The notes below the pieces were generated by a model. The model had not been told where the DNA came from. It saw only the letters and a list, made by a program, of their open reading frames with translations, and did not search any database. The translations under genes and the position numbers were made by a program. This document shows, in pieces, positions 15,796 to 24,137 of a DNA stretch of 30,976 bases; within the stretch, counting starts at the first letter, position 1; every line of letters begins with the position of its first letter. Origin of the DNA: SFWF01 sp045539095 (lineage in GTDB: Bacteria > Bacillota > Clostridia > Oscillospirales > Acutalibacteraceae); assembly GCA_045539095.1 (NCBI GenBank), contig JAZQER010000004.1:1-30976 (forward strand), given 5' to 3'.

Positions 15796-16479
15796 ATGAA
15801 AAAGATATCAAAAATGAACGAAGCCTGTTGGCTTATGGGAAATCTGCTTTGCGCGTTGAGCATCGCCCTTTGCACAAAGTCAGGCTTCGGACTTTCTATG
15901 ATAGCTGCTCCGCCCTACATATTTAATCAGTTTTTAATCAACATTTCGCCTTTCTTTACACAAGGAACCTGCGAATATATTTTTCAAGCCGCTTTGCTTC
16001 TAATAATGTGTCTGATGATAAGACGGTTTAAATGGAAATATCTTCTATCATTTGTTTCTGCCTTCATATTCGGTAATTTGGTCGATTTTTCACTATGGAT
16101 ATTCGGTGGTCAAGCTGTTTTTGAAGATATGGCGATGAGAATTATCGCATTTGCACTCAGTGAGATTGTTACCGCCCTTGCTATAGCATGCTACTTCAGA
16201 ACAGATTTACCGCTATGTATATACGAGCTGTTTGTAAAAGCAGTATCACAAAGATTTTCTCTTCAAACAGACAAGGTTAAGCCGTTTTTCGATCTCGGTA
16301 TGTTTATTTTGTCGGTAGTTGCATCACTGCTTTTGCTTAGAAAGTTTGTTGGAATCGGCGTCGGCACCATTATAATAACTATTGTAAATGCGCCGTTGAT
16401 AAAACTCTGGGGCAAAGTTCTAGATAAGGTGTTTACATATGAGCCGTGTTTCCCGAAATTAGTAAAAGCATTGAATTGA
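15796..16479 (+). CDS. YczE/YitT-like integral membrane protein
   Basis: A 227-residue membrane protein with about five to six hydrophobic segments. The N-terminus ACWLMGNLLCALSIALCTKSGFGLSMIAAPPYI and the later GIGVGTIIITIVNAPLIKLWGKVLDK follow the pattern of YczE/YyaS/YitT and DUF6198 proteins. Their molecular role is unproved. Translation appears coupled to tadA, since GGTGATATA spans the tadA stop just before the ATG. A strong terminator ends the unit. Confidence 0.75.
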   Translation: MKKISKMNEACWLMGNLLCALSIALCTKSGFGLSMIAAPPYIFNQFLINISPFFTQGTCEYIFQAALLLIMCLMIRRFKWKYLLSFVSAFIFGNLVDFSLWIFGGQAVFEDMAMRIIAFALSEIVTALAIACYFRTDLPLCIYELFVKAVSQRFSLQTDKVKPFFDLGMFILSVVASLLLLRKFVGIGVGTIIITIVNAPLIKLWGKVLDKVFTYEPCFPKLVKALN

Positions 16480-16481
16480 TA

Positions 16482-16512
16482 AAACGACCTGCCATATTCG
16501 GCAGGTCGTTTG
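16482..16512 (+). terminator. terminator of the tadA/YczE-like unit
   Basis: AAACGACCTGCC and GGCAGGTCGTTT pair over 12 bp around ATATTC. The T-run that follows runs straight into parS site 2 (TTTGTTTCACG). Confidence 0.9.
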
Positions 16513-16526
16513 TTTCACGTGAAACA
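16511..16526. promoter_or_regulatory. parS: parS site 2 (ParB-binding)
   Basis: The same perfect palindrome TGTTTCACGTGAAACA lies 1192 bp from site 1. It is between the terminator and the leader of the SpoVB-like gene. Confidence 0.96.
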
Positions 16527-16592
16527 TTGGATAGTATATAATATAGTTGGCTTCGTCTGCATATAATTATGTGCAAGGACGGAGGATTCGGT

Positions 16593-18107
16593 ATGGGTAA
16601 AGGAAAGGTTATATTTATTAAAAATGCAATGCTTATGACGGCGACGAGTCTGATATTGAGGCTTGTTGGTATGGTGTTTAGGGTCTGGCTCGCGGCAGTG
16701 GTCGGCGCCGAAGGAATGGGACTATATCAGCAGATATTCTCAATCTACGCCTTTGTTTCAGTGTTTGCGTCGTCGGGTGTAGGCCTTGCAGTAACGCGGC
16801 TTATAAGTGAAGAATTAACCTTGGGACAACGCCACGGTGTTGATATGATAATTGGACGAAGCATACTGTTGACCCTTGCAGTAGCTATATTGTCCGGCAT
16901 TTGTGTATTTTTTGGAGCGGAACCTATATCGGTTTACATAATGTCGGATACAAGAGCAATATCCTCATTGAAAATAATGACCGCTTCCCTGCCGTTTATG
17001 GGAGTTTCGGCAGTGCTTAAAGGCTATTTTTTCGCACGCAAAAAAGCCTTTCCGAATTCATCCTCTCAACTTCTTGAACAGGCGGTCAGAATAGGCTTTA
17101 TATTAAGCGTACTCCGTACAGTTACGGGGGTCGAAAAAGGGTGTGCCGCCGTATTAACGGGTGACGCATTAGCGGAATTCTCCTCCTGCGTATATCTTTT
17201 AATACTCTACGCTTTTGACCGAAAAAAACTTTCAACCCTTTCGGGCAGAGAACGACCTCAATATCGGATATTAAAAACCCTTACAAGGATAGTTTCTCCT
17301 ATTGCGGGCGGCAAGTATTTAAATTCATTTCTTAGAACTGTTGAGAACATTTTAGTTCCCGCAAATCTTGTAAAATCGGGTCTTGCGCGAGATGCGGCGC
17401 TCTCGGGATTTGGTATGATAAAAGGCATGGCACTTCCCCTCTTGCTCTTCCCTGCGGGCCTTTTATCCTCTGTAACAAGTCTTTTAGTCCCCGAAATAAG
17501 CGAGGCTGCGGCTGCGGGTCACAAGGGACGTATACGCTACGCTGCCGAAAAAAGTATAACTATTACCTTTGTTTCTTCAATACCCTTTGCAGTTCTTTTC
17601 TTCTTTGCCGCAGAGCCTCTATCGACCCTCATATATGGCGAGGCAGGGGTTGCCGATATGGTCCGTGCACTCGCGCCACTGGTGCCGCTTATGTATATAG
17701 ATTCGGTGTCGGACGCTCTTCTTAAAGCCCTCGATAAACAGATGGCAACCTTCAGCCACGCAATATTCGATTCACTTGGCAGAATAGCCGCTATACTCGC
17801 ATTTTTGCCGCTGTTCGGAATGACGGGCTTTATAATGATAATGTACGCAAGCAATATATTCACATCCTTGCTTAATCTGTTTAAGCTGCTGAAGGTTACT
17901 GGAGCTAAAATAAGCTTAACAAAGCACCTGCTTTTACCCATATCGGCAGCGCTTATCGGAGCGTTGATTTCGGACTGCACGGTTTCATTATGGGACGTCT
18001 CAGGACTGGTTTACATAATATCTGTTTTTGCCGGTATTTTTCTTGCATACGCTCCCCTTCTGCGAGCTGTCGGATTCTTGCCGAGGATTAAACAAAAAAA
18101 TGTATAA
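16593..18107 (+). CDS. SpoVB-like polysaccharide flippase (MATE/MurJ superfamily)
   Basis: A 504-residue protein with about 14 hydrophobic segments, of the type annotated as stage V sporulation protein B or oligosaccharide flippase. Relatives flip lipid-linked sugars or peptidoglycan precursors across the membrane, and SpoVB is needed for spore cortex. Recognisable parts are the N-terminal ATSLILRLVGMVFRVWLA with GAEGMGLYQQIFSIYAF and the mid segment PIAGGKYLNSFLRTVENIL. I use the ATG at 16593, preceded by GGAGG at 16581; the ATG at 16569 lacks such a site. A cortex role is plausible, but paralogues are common in Clostridia. Confidence 0.87.
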   Translation: MGKGKVIFIKNAMLMTATSLILRLVGMVFRVWLAAVVGAEGMGLYQQIFSIYAFVSVFASSGVGLAVTRLISEELTLGQRHGVDMIIGRSILLTLAVAILSGICVFFGAEPISVYIMSDTRAISSLKIMTASLPFMGVSAVLKGYFFARKKAFPNSSSQLLEQAVRIGFILSVLRTVTGVEKGCAAVLTGDALAEFSSCVYLLILYAFDRKKLSTLSGRERPQYRILKTLTRIVSPIAGGKYLNSFLRTVENILVPANLVKSGLARDAALSGFGMIKGMALPLLLFPAGLLSSVTSLLVPEISEAAAAGHKGRIRYAAEKSITITFVSSIPFAVLFFFAAEPLSTLIYGEAGVADMVRALAPLVPLMYIDSVSDALLKALDKQMATFSHAIFDSLGRIAAILAFLPLFGMTGFIMIMYASNIFTSLLNLFKLLKVTGAKISLTKHLLLPISAALIGALISDCTVSLWDVSGLVYIISVFAGIFLAYAPLLRAVGFLPRIKQKNV

Positions 18108-18138
18108 AAAAGCCGAAGGAGAGCTCCTTCGGCTTTTT
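18107..18138. terminator. bidirectional terminator between convergent genes
   Basis: AAAAAGCCGAAGGA and TCCTTCGGCTTTTT pair perfectly around GAGC. It ends both the SpoVB-like gene on the plus strand and trkH on the minus strand. Confidence 0.93.
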
Positions 18139-18141
18139 AAA

Positions 18142-19614
18142 TTACATAAATTTCTTCCAGGTTGAAGGTGAGAATAAGATTAAGATGGGAAAGAGCTCAA
18201 GTCTGCCCGCAAGCATATTAAAGGAAAGAATCAGCTTTGAGGCGTCGGTCATCCAGCCGAAATTAGAGGCAGGACCGACAGATCCGAGACCGGGTCCGAT
18301 ATTATTGAGACATGCGGTAACCGAGGTGAAGCCTGAAATAAGGTCACAGGATTCGATACCAATAATTGCAAGGGTGCTAAGTGTAAAAATACCTATATAG
18401 ACGATAAGGAAAGAGGTGGTGCCGCGGATGGTTTCGTGGTCCACTGTCTTGCCCTCGAACTTAACCGTCTTGACCAGTCGCGGATTGAGGATGTATTTTA
18501 TCTCTCTAGCGGCATTTTTTGCGAGAAGTATTATTCTCGATACCTTAATACCTCCGCCGGTACAGCCTGCAGAAGCGCCGATAAACATCAAAAGCACTAA
18601 AACAGCGTGGGTTATGGGCGGCCAGATGTTAAAATCGACCGTTGAAAAACCCGAGGTTGAAATAATAGAGGCTACCTGAAAGTATGACATACGGAAGGCT
18701 TCCTCGGCAGAGGCTCCCGACATCGCGGGGGTGTTGTAAAAGGAATAGACACTTACAGAGACAATGCAGACCGAGGTTGCAACTATAATAAGATATGTCC
18801 ACAGCTCCTCACTTTTTATAGCCTTTAAAAACTGTCTTATGATAAGGAAATAGTAAACGTTAAAGTTAATTCCAAACATTATCATAAAGGTTGCTATAAC
18901 ATACTGACAGTATGGAGAATAAGAGGCAATAGAATCGTTTTTTATTCCAAAGCCGCCTGTTCCTGCCGTGCCGAAGGTGTGGCAGAGCGCATCAAAGAGA
19001 GGCATACCGCCTGCAAGCAGAAAAACAACAAGTAAAAGGGTAAGAATAAGATATATTCCGTACATTATGCGTGAAGTGACAGCAATTCTCGGTACGACCT
19101 TGCCAACAGTGGGCCCCGGAGTTTCAGCTCGCATAAGATGCATAAAACGCGCACTCTTTGAATCGGAGCTCGGCATCACGGCGAGGACAAAAACAAGTAT
19201 TCCCATACCGCCGATCCAATGGGTAAAGCTTCTCCAGAAGAGTAGCCCCCGACTCATACTCTCGATATCGGAGAGGATAGAAGAACCGGTTGTGGTAAAG
19301 CCCGAGACGGTTTCGAAAAACGCATCAATAAAGGAGGGTATCTGACCGCTGATGAAGAACGGGAAGGCGCCGAAAAAGGACATCGCAATCCACGAAAGTC
19401 CGACACAGACAAAGCCGTCGCGGGCGCGCATAGCTCTGTTTTTGGGAGTTTTGAAGGTTAAAACCAGACTAATCCCCAAAAGAATGACCATTGGAATTAT
19501 AAAGGGTGTCGGAGTTTCCCCATATATCACAGAGCAAAAGAGGGGGAGTATCATAAGCGCGGCTTCAACGGTCAGTATTCTGCCGAGCACAAATAAAACC
19601 ATTCTGTAATTCAT
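18142..19614 (-). CDS. trkH: potassium uptake channel subunit TrkH
   Basis: A 490-residue membrane protein with the fourfold M1-P-M2 plan of Trk/Ktr channels. The selectivity-filter turns are visible: SGFTTTGSS after the first segments, FGTAGTGGFGI, STSGFST, and CLNNIGPGLGSVG in the fourth repeat. SWIAMSFFGAFPFFISG and WRSFTHWIGGMGILVF are typical of the family. It takes up K+ under control of the cytosolic TrkA ring. It follows trkA by 11 bp on the same strand, so the two form an operon. Confidence 0.95.
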   Translation of the reverse strand: MNYRMVLFVLGRILTVEAALMILPLFCSVIYGETPTPFIIPMVILLGISLVLTFKTPKNRAMRARDGFVCVGLSWIAMSFFGAFPFFISGQIPSFIDAFFETVSGFTTTGSSILSDIESMSRGLLFWRSFTHWIGGMGILVFVLAVMPSSDSKSARFMHLMRAETPGPTVGKVVPRIAVTSRIMYGIYLILTLLLVVFLLAGGMPLFDALCHTFGTAGTGGFGIKNDSIASYSPYCQYVIATFMIMFGINFNVYYFLIIRQFLKAIKSEELWTYLIIVATSVCIVSVSVYSFYNTPAMSGASAEEAFRMSYFQVASIISTSGFSTVDFNIWPPITHAVLVLLMFIGASAGCTGGGIKVSRIILLAKNAAREIKYILNPRLVKTVKFEGKTVDHETIRGTTSFLIVYIGIFTLSTLAIIGIESCDLISGFTSVTACLNNIGPGLGSVGPASNFGWMTDASKLILSFNMLAGRLELFPILILFSPSTWKKFM

Positions 19615-19625
19615 AAGCAGTTACC

Positions 19626-20984
19626 TTACAAAAGTATTTCGTTAAGGTCGGCAAAGCCCTGACCAGCTGTGATGACAATAACGCTGTCGCCCGACTCGAT
19701 AACAGTATTACCGTCGGGGACAATAACCGTTTTTTTGCGACTTACACAGGCGATAATAACGTTCTTTTTCAGTTTGAGCTCGCGAAGCGGTTTTCCGCAA
19801 AGCTCGCAGGATTCTGCTGCGATAAATTCAGCCGCTTCGGCGCGTCCGTTAAGGATGCGGTAAAGTGTCTGAACACCAGAGCCTGCTGAATTGTTTACTG
19901 CACGGATATAGCGCAGTATAATGCTCGCGATAATATCATGAGGATAAACAACATTGCAATTCTTGGTAACTGCGGGCAGCATCTTTACGAGAGCGGGGCG
20001 GCTTACCTTGCAGATGGTCTTTCTAACTGAATTGTTTGCGGCGTACATTGAGATTATCATATTTTCCTCGTCCGTATCAGTGAGGGCGATGCTGGCATCA
20101 ATATTCTCAAGACCGCATTCATCCAAAACGTCTGTATCGGTGCCATCCGCGCAGATTATCGATGCTCCGTCAAGGTTTGCTTCAAGCTCAGCAGCTCTTA
20201 CGGGGTTGGATTCTATGATGCGTACTTTTTTACCCGCGTGGAGGAGATATTTTGCAAGATAATACGAGGTACGGCTACCGCCTATCATAAGGATGGACTT
20301 TATCTTTTTCTTTCTAAGACCCAGAGTATTGAAAATTCTTGCCAGCTCTATTTTCGGGGCGGTAAAGTGAACGATGTCGCCCGATTTTATGACAAAATTA
20401 CCCGATGGAATAACCACCTCGTCGCCCCGCTGAACGGCGCAGATGAGCAGAGATGCGTGAATTGCCTTTTTAACATCGTAAAGAGCCATTCTGTTAAGAG
20501 GGCTATCGTCGTCAACGATTATTTCGGCAAGCTCAATCCTGCCCTTTGCAAAGGTCTCGACCTTGGAAGCCGCAGGGTACTCAATCATACGGGAGATCTC
20601 GTTTGCTGCCTCGAAATCGGGATTGATAACGAGATCAATACCGAGCTGATCGCGCATAAGGTCAACCTGTAGTGAATATTCAGGGTTGCGAACTCGTGCA
20701 ACAGAGTGCTTGGCGCCCATCTTCTCTGCGACAAGACAACTCATAATATTAAGCTCATCTGAGCCTGTTACGGCGATGAAGACGTCACACTTATCAACGC
20801 CTGCCTCGCTCTGAACGGGGAAGGATGCACCGTTTCCGCAATAACCGATAACATCCTGATTATTTACTATAGATTCAATAAGCTTCGGCGCTGTGTCTAT
20901 AACCGTTACATTGTGACCTTCCCCCGCAAGGAGTTCAGTAAGGGCTATACCGACTTTTCCGCCGCCCACAATAATTACATTCAT
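19626..20984 (-). CDS. trkA: Trk potassium transporter regulatory subunit TrkA
   Basis: A 452-residue peripheral protein that gates TrkH in response to nucleotides. It has the duplicated RCK layout. The first nucleotide-binding domain starts MNVIIVGGGKVG and is followed by a TrkA-C domain (about 135-220). The second begins near 230 with ILMIGGSRTSYYLAKYL, where the glycine loop is reduced (GGSRTS), followed by a second TrkA-C domain ending at the C-terminus. Loss of the full GxGxxG in one half is common in the family. A promoter is visible 40-70 bases upstream of the ATG. Confidence 0.94.
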   Translation of the reverse strand: MNVIIVGGGKVGIALTELLAGEGHNVTVIDTAPKLIESIVNNQDVIGYCGNGASFPVQSEAGVDKCDVFIAVTGSDELNIMSCLVAEKMGAKHSVARVRNPEYSLQVDLMRDQLGIDLVINPDFEAANEISRMIEYPAASKVETFAKGRIELAEIIVDDDSPLNRMALYDVKKAIHASLLICAVQRGDEVVIPSGNFVIKSGDIVHFTAPKIELARIFNTLGLRKKKIKSILMIGGSRTSYYLAKYLLHAGKKVRIIESNPVRAAELEANLDGASIICADGTDTDVLDECGLENIDASIALTDTDEENMIISMYAANNSVRKTICKVSRPALVKMLPAVTKNCNVVYPHDIIASIILRYIRAVNNSAGSGVQTLYRILNGRAEAAEFIAAESCELCGKPLRELKLKKNVIIACVSRKKTVIVPDGNTVIESGDSVIVITAGQGFADLNEILL

Positions 20985-21023
20985 ACAAGAACCTCGCTTG
21001 TTTTTAATAGGTTATACACACTT

Positions 21024-21052
21024 ATAATAACATATCGTACCCGTATTTACAA
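21024..21052 (-). promoter_or_regulatory. trkA-trkH promoter
   Basis: On the minus strand TTGTAA (21052-21047), 17 bases, then TATTAT (21029-21024). Just downstream at 21012-21020 lies TTATACACA, a sequence that fits the DnaA-box pattern TTATNCACA. Confidence 0.55.
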
Positions 21053-21214
21053 GAAGAAGGTAACGAAATTAACGTTTTGATTAAAAGTGATATATTGACC
21101 GCAATAATTATCGGTAAGTGCCCTGTATTTACCAGTCAAATAGCATTATCGCCTACAAGACCGGATCAAGAAAAATGCAAAGCTTGTTTTGTGTATCATT
21201 AGAGAAGCCGGGAA

Positions 21215-21317
21215 AAGACAAAAGGTCACCGCAGAGTTGCCGCTCCACAGTGACCAAGAGTTTAATATATATCGCAAGTATATTATTTCTATAATAAGAC
21301 GATTTTCGTGCTGTCAA
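21215..21317 (-). ncRNA. candidate short transcript: promoter plus terminator, no ORF
   Basis: The 395-bp gap 20985-21379 holds no gene. On the minus strand it has TTGACA (21317-21312), 17 bases and TTATAG (21294-21289). This is followed about 30 bases later by a 13-bp hairpin from GGTCACTGTGGAG to CTCTGCGGTGACC (21255-21224) and a T-rich tail. The hairpin may simply terminate the operon that ends at 21380. The well-formed promoter between them suggests a separate RNA of some 65 bases. It does not resemble 6S, SRP or RNase P RNA. Confidence 0.4.
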
Positions 21318-21379
21318 CTCAATTTGGGCAAGTTCAATGTTAAGCAACGCTTTTAAGCAGACTGCAGTCAGTAGATTTT

Positions 21380-21970
21380 TTACTCGGTCATCATTTTTAC
21401 ATAATCTGTTATGACTTTGATGCAGTTTTCGGCGCCGAGCTTGCCGGAGTTTAAAGTGAGGTCGTAGTTTACAGGGTTGGTCCAATAATTACCGCCCGTA
21501 TAATATTTATAATAATCGGCACGGTATTTATCAGTAGTGGAAATAAGCTCGTTGGCTTCTGCTTCGCTTATATCCATTTTATCCATAACGTTTTTAAGAC
21601 ATACCGCGCGCGGAGCTTCTATGTAAAAGCTGAAGACATTTTCCATATCTTGAAGTACATAATCGGCGCACTTCCCAACAATAACGCAAGACTCTTTTTC
21701 GGCAAGCTCGCGGATTATATTTGTTTGATGCTCAAAAAGAACATCGTTTGGCACAAAGTTTTCGCTCAGTGTATGCAAAAGAGAGTGCTTTACGATTTTT
21801 TCGTCAGCCTCTGCAAATTTTTGGCGATCAAGACCGCTTTTTTCTGCCGCTAAGGTGAGAATATCGTGCTCGTGACAAGGAATTCCAAGCCGATGTGCTA
21901 ACTCACGAGCGATCTGCTTTCCGCCCGAGCCGAAGCCTCTTGCTATAGTTATAACAAATTTTTTACTCAT
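21380..21970 (-). CDS. cytidylate kinase-like protein
   Basis: A 196-residue P-loop protein of the cytidylate-kinase-like family (the AAA/Cmk2 type). The N-terminal VITIARGFGSGGKQIARELAHRLG holds a variant P-loop, GFGSGGKQ. CHEHDILTLAA follows, then IVGKCADYVL and FYIEAPRAVCLKNVM. Other motifs are KYRADYYKYYTG and NYDLTLNSGKLG, as in these paralogues. They are distinct from housekeeping Cmk, and their substrate is generally unknown. The ATG follows GGGGGAG. It lies 15 bp behind the transglutaminase-like gene and is probably the last gene of that operon. Confidence 0.87.
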   Translation of the reverse strand: MSKKFVITIARGFGSGGKQIARELAHRLGIPCHEHDILTLAAEKSGLDRQKFAEADEKIVKHSLLHTLSENFVPNDVLFEHQTNIIRELAEKESCVIVGKCADYVLQDMENVFSFYIEAPRAVCLKNVMDKMDISEAEANELISTTDKYRADYYKYYTGGNYWTNPVNYDLTLNSGKLGAENCIKVITDYVKMMTE

Positions 21971-21985
21971 ATATACTCCCCCGAA

Positions 21986-23317
21986 TTAGTTTTTTATGGT
22001 TATCTTTGCCCAATCGCCGTCATATTCAAATTGCAACGCCTTGCCGAAGTTCTTTTTATTCAGCGAGTTCAATACTGCCGTCTTGGCGGTATCGTTCCAG
22101 CCGATTATCTCAATGACTTTAAGGTTGGAGGATATTATGTAATCCGCAAGCTTTTCGGCATCGTTATTATATATATATCCCGTCTTAGAAAAATAGTAAT
22201 ATTCGGTAGAGTTGCAGATGGGCAATTTATAGTTAAACGGTTCTCCTGCAAGGATGTCGTTTGCAGCAAAGTTTTCCAAATCGTTATTTATTATATGGTC
22301 TTTGGAAATACCGGGATCGGTAAGGTTAAAATACTCGTGCCTGTAACCTTGTTCTCCATCATTCCAGGTGACGTCAAGATGATACCATTTACCATCCAGT
22401 AGGACAAGATTCCACATATGTGGCTGCAAACCTGCATAGCCTGTAACGGGGGTCGAGTTTATGCCGAATTCGTAAAGCAGAAGCTGCATAGCCCGAGTAT
22501 ACCCTTCGCAGACCGCATCGCCGTTTACAAGGGCGCCGTAAGCGGTGTAGGAAAGGGGAGTGGGGTTCTTGCTGTAGGACACCGTTTCACAAAGAATGTT
22601 ATGAAGGCACAGTTCTATTTCATAAGGGTCGGTCGCAGTCACCTGATTTTTAATTTTGGCGACGGCGTCTTTAAGCTCCGGCTGCATACGGCTCTTATCT
22701 GTTTTTTTGACTGTGTATGTAGCGGTAAAGCTTTCGATATCCCCTGAAGCGTCGTTATTTGTATCGTTTACAAAAAGTATCGCCATTTGATTATTATGAG
22801 TCTCACCGATATACCATGCATAGGGAAGCCAGAATATCTCCGGATGGTCATTCCTGAGGGTTATTGCCGCAAGATAGACATCGCGTTCTGTGAGGTCGGC
22901 TGAGGAGCCGAGTTCTATATAGCCGTGAGGCATATCGTTAACCGCGGCAAGCATCTTTTCATATGCCTGCCTTTGGAAATTGCTCAGCCGCGCGTATCCG
23001 TAATAGTCTTGGTGTTGTATAGGAACAATGGTATTGTTGGGAGTGTCGGACGGGAGGCTTGGAGCTGAAGAGCTATTCGTTGTTGAAGAGGTGATATTAC
23101 TGCTTGTTGGAGAGGTGGGTTTTGAAGAGGTTGTACCAGTGGAGTTGCCACCTGACGGTGTCGGTACAGAAGAGCTCTCTACAAAAGGCATGTCTACAGC
23201 AGAGGAAATCGTGTCTGCAACAGTGGGCGTGGAAGAAGCGCCGTCGCGAGACAGCGTGCAGGAAACAAGACCGATTGCCAGAAGTAACGCCAAAAGCAGA
23301 GCCGCTGTTCTTTTCAT
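21986..23317 (-). CDS. transglutaminase-like lipoprotein
   Basis: A 443-residue predicted lipoprotein. The start at 23317 gives a signal peptide with lipobox LVSC (Cys20). The longer reading frame upstream overlaps the preceding gene and has no signal. Residues about 25-95 are a Ser/Thr/Pro-rich linker of the cell-wall-spanning type. The C-terminal part is a transglutaminase core with Cys270 in DAVCEGYTRA, His300 in PHMWNLV and Asp315 in KWYHLDVTWND. All three catalytic residues are present. Such proteins act outside the membrane as cysteine proteases or crosslinkers; the target is unknown. It begins 4 bp after the LCP-like gene. Confidence 0.88.
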   Translation of the reverse strand: MKRTAALLLALLLAIGLVSCTLSRDGASSTPTVADTISSAVDMPFVESSSVPTPSGGNSTGTTSSKPTSPTSSNITSSTTNSSSAPSLPSDTPNNTIVPIQHQDYYGYARLSNFQRQAYEKMLAAVNDMPHGYIELGSSADLTERDVYLAAITLRNDHPEIFWLPYAWYIGETHNNQMAILFVNDTNNDASGDIESFTATYTVKKTDKSRMQPELKDAVAKIKNQVTATDPYEIELCLHNILCETVSYSKNPTPLSYTAYGALVNGDAVCEGYTRAMQLLLYEFGINSTPVTGYAGLQPHMWNLVLLDGKWYHLDVTWNDGEQGYRHEYFNLTDPGISKDHIINNDLENFAANDILAGEPFNYKLPICNSTEYYYFSKTGYIYNNDAEKLADYIISSNLKVIEIIGWNDTAKTAVLNSLNKKNFGKALQFEYDGDWAKITIKN

Positions 23318-23321
23318 GTCC

Positions 23322-23936
23322 TCAACCCTTTTGTAAAATACAGTTGCTTGCCATATCCTGAATACGCGGTAACCAACCGTAACAGACAGGGTAGGCAAGA
23401 TTATTCTCTGTTTCTTCAATTATAAACATAAAGTCGTCTGAGGACAACCCTATTTTTGCAATTTTTTCAAAAAAAGCGTTGGCAATTTTTTCTCTCTCGT
23501 TATAATCTGCTTTTTCGTTTAGTTTTTGACGGAGACCGGCCGATAAATAGCGGCGTTCGGAGTCTCCTTCGCGGAGGGTAATGCCCCCCACACGGTCACA
23601 AAAACGGCAGAGAAAATCCGAGTTAAGACTTACTGTATAGTTTATGTCGTAGCCGCTCATGAGCGCTTGACCCTCGGCGTGGTCGTTGTATATAAATATT
23701 TTAATTTTGGAAGCGTCAAAATCAAGGTGTATAAGAGCGCCTGAGCCGTCCTCATAAAGGCAAAGGAGGGTTGCGTTTTTGGTGTCGGAGTAGTAGTTTA
23801 CGCCTGATACAGTGTCGCCTGCAGGCGTGGGGTCCGACTGAATTTCGGCAGGGAGAAGCAAAATTCCGCAAAGCAGAAAGGTTGCTGAGGAAATCATGAC
23901 TGCGAGCAACACCGAAATGACCGTACTTTTCTTCAT
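23322..23936 (-). CDS. secreted or membrane-anchored protein, weakly LCP-like
   Basis: A 204-residue protein with one N-terminal hydrophobic segment (about 5-30), so either membrane-anchored or secreted. I chose the ATG at 23936 because GGAGAG lies just before it. The body has NATLLCLYEDGSG, YTVSLNSDFLCRFCDRVGGITL and a late Lys/Glu-rich helix. The YxVxLNxDFxxRFxDxVGGI stretch recalls the LytR-CpsA-Psr fold, but the conserved arginines and overall length are lacking. I therefore treat the family call as tentative. It heads the operon with the transglutaminase lipoprotein and the kinase-like gene, which suggests an envelope role. Confidence 0.6.
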   Translation of the reverse strand: MKKSTVISVLLAVMISSATFLLCGILLLPAEIQSDPTPAGDTVSGVNYYSDTKNATLLCLYEDGSGALIHLDFDASKIKIFIYNDHAEGQALMSGYDINYTVSLNSDFLCRFCDRVGGITLREGDSERRYLSAGLRQKLNEKADYNEREKIANAFFEKIAKIGLSSDDFMFIIEETENNLAYPVCYGWLPRIQDMASNCILQKG

Positions 23937-23959
23937 CGAAACTCTCCTTTTTTGCAAAT

Positions 23960-23968
23960 TTATCCACA
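23960..23968 (+). promoter_or_regulatory. perfect DnaA-box sequence TTATCCACA
   Basis: An exact match to the DnaA-box consensus, in the leader 24-32 bp upstream of the LCP-like start codon. It is the only TTATCCACA I see in the window. A single 9-mer may be chance, but its promoter position makes DnaA control possible. Confidence 0.4.
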
Positions 23969-24040
23969 GATTATTTTGGTCAAAAATAAGATATCTATTC
24001 ATTTGATTTTTATATAATTATGTGGTAGAATAACTAAATG

Positions 24041-24125
24041 GATAGCGAATAATGAATAATTTCGGTGCTCGTGGCGCATTATATACTGTTTCGCGTAGCG
24101 AAACACATTAATTATTCGCACTTCA
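24041..24125 (+). repeat. dispersed cruciform repeat, copy 4
   Basis: The outer arms GAATAATGAATAATTTCGGTG and CACATTAATTATTCGC enclose CTCGTGGCGC, ATTATATAC and the hairpin GTTTCGC-GTA-GCGAAAC. The two inner arms are in the opposite order to copy 3. It lies just left of the interrupted tRNA-Arg copy. Confidence 0.7.
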
Positions 24126-24137
24126 TTTTTAAGTTTT

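Noticed and set aside
21100..21260. 6S or SRP RNA
   Set aside because: The only strong structure is one short terminator-like hairpin. The long bulged helix of 6S and the SRP Alu and GNAR elements are absent.
21153..21485. Minus-strand 110-residue reading frame
   Set aside because: It lies out of frame across the end of the kinase-like gene and through the promoter/terminator pair, with no family resemblance.
23318..23419. Longer N-terminus for the transglutaminase lipoprotein
   Set aside because: It would overlap the preceding gene and hide a clear signal peptide and lipobox that begin at 23317.
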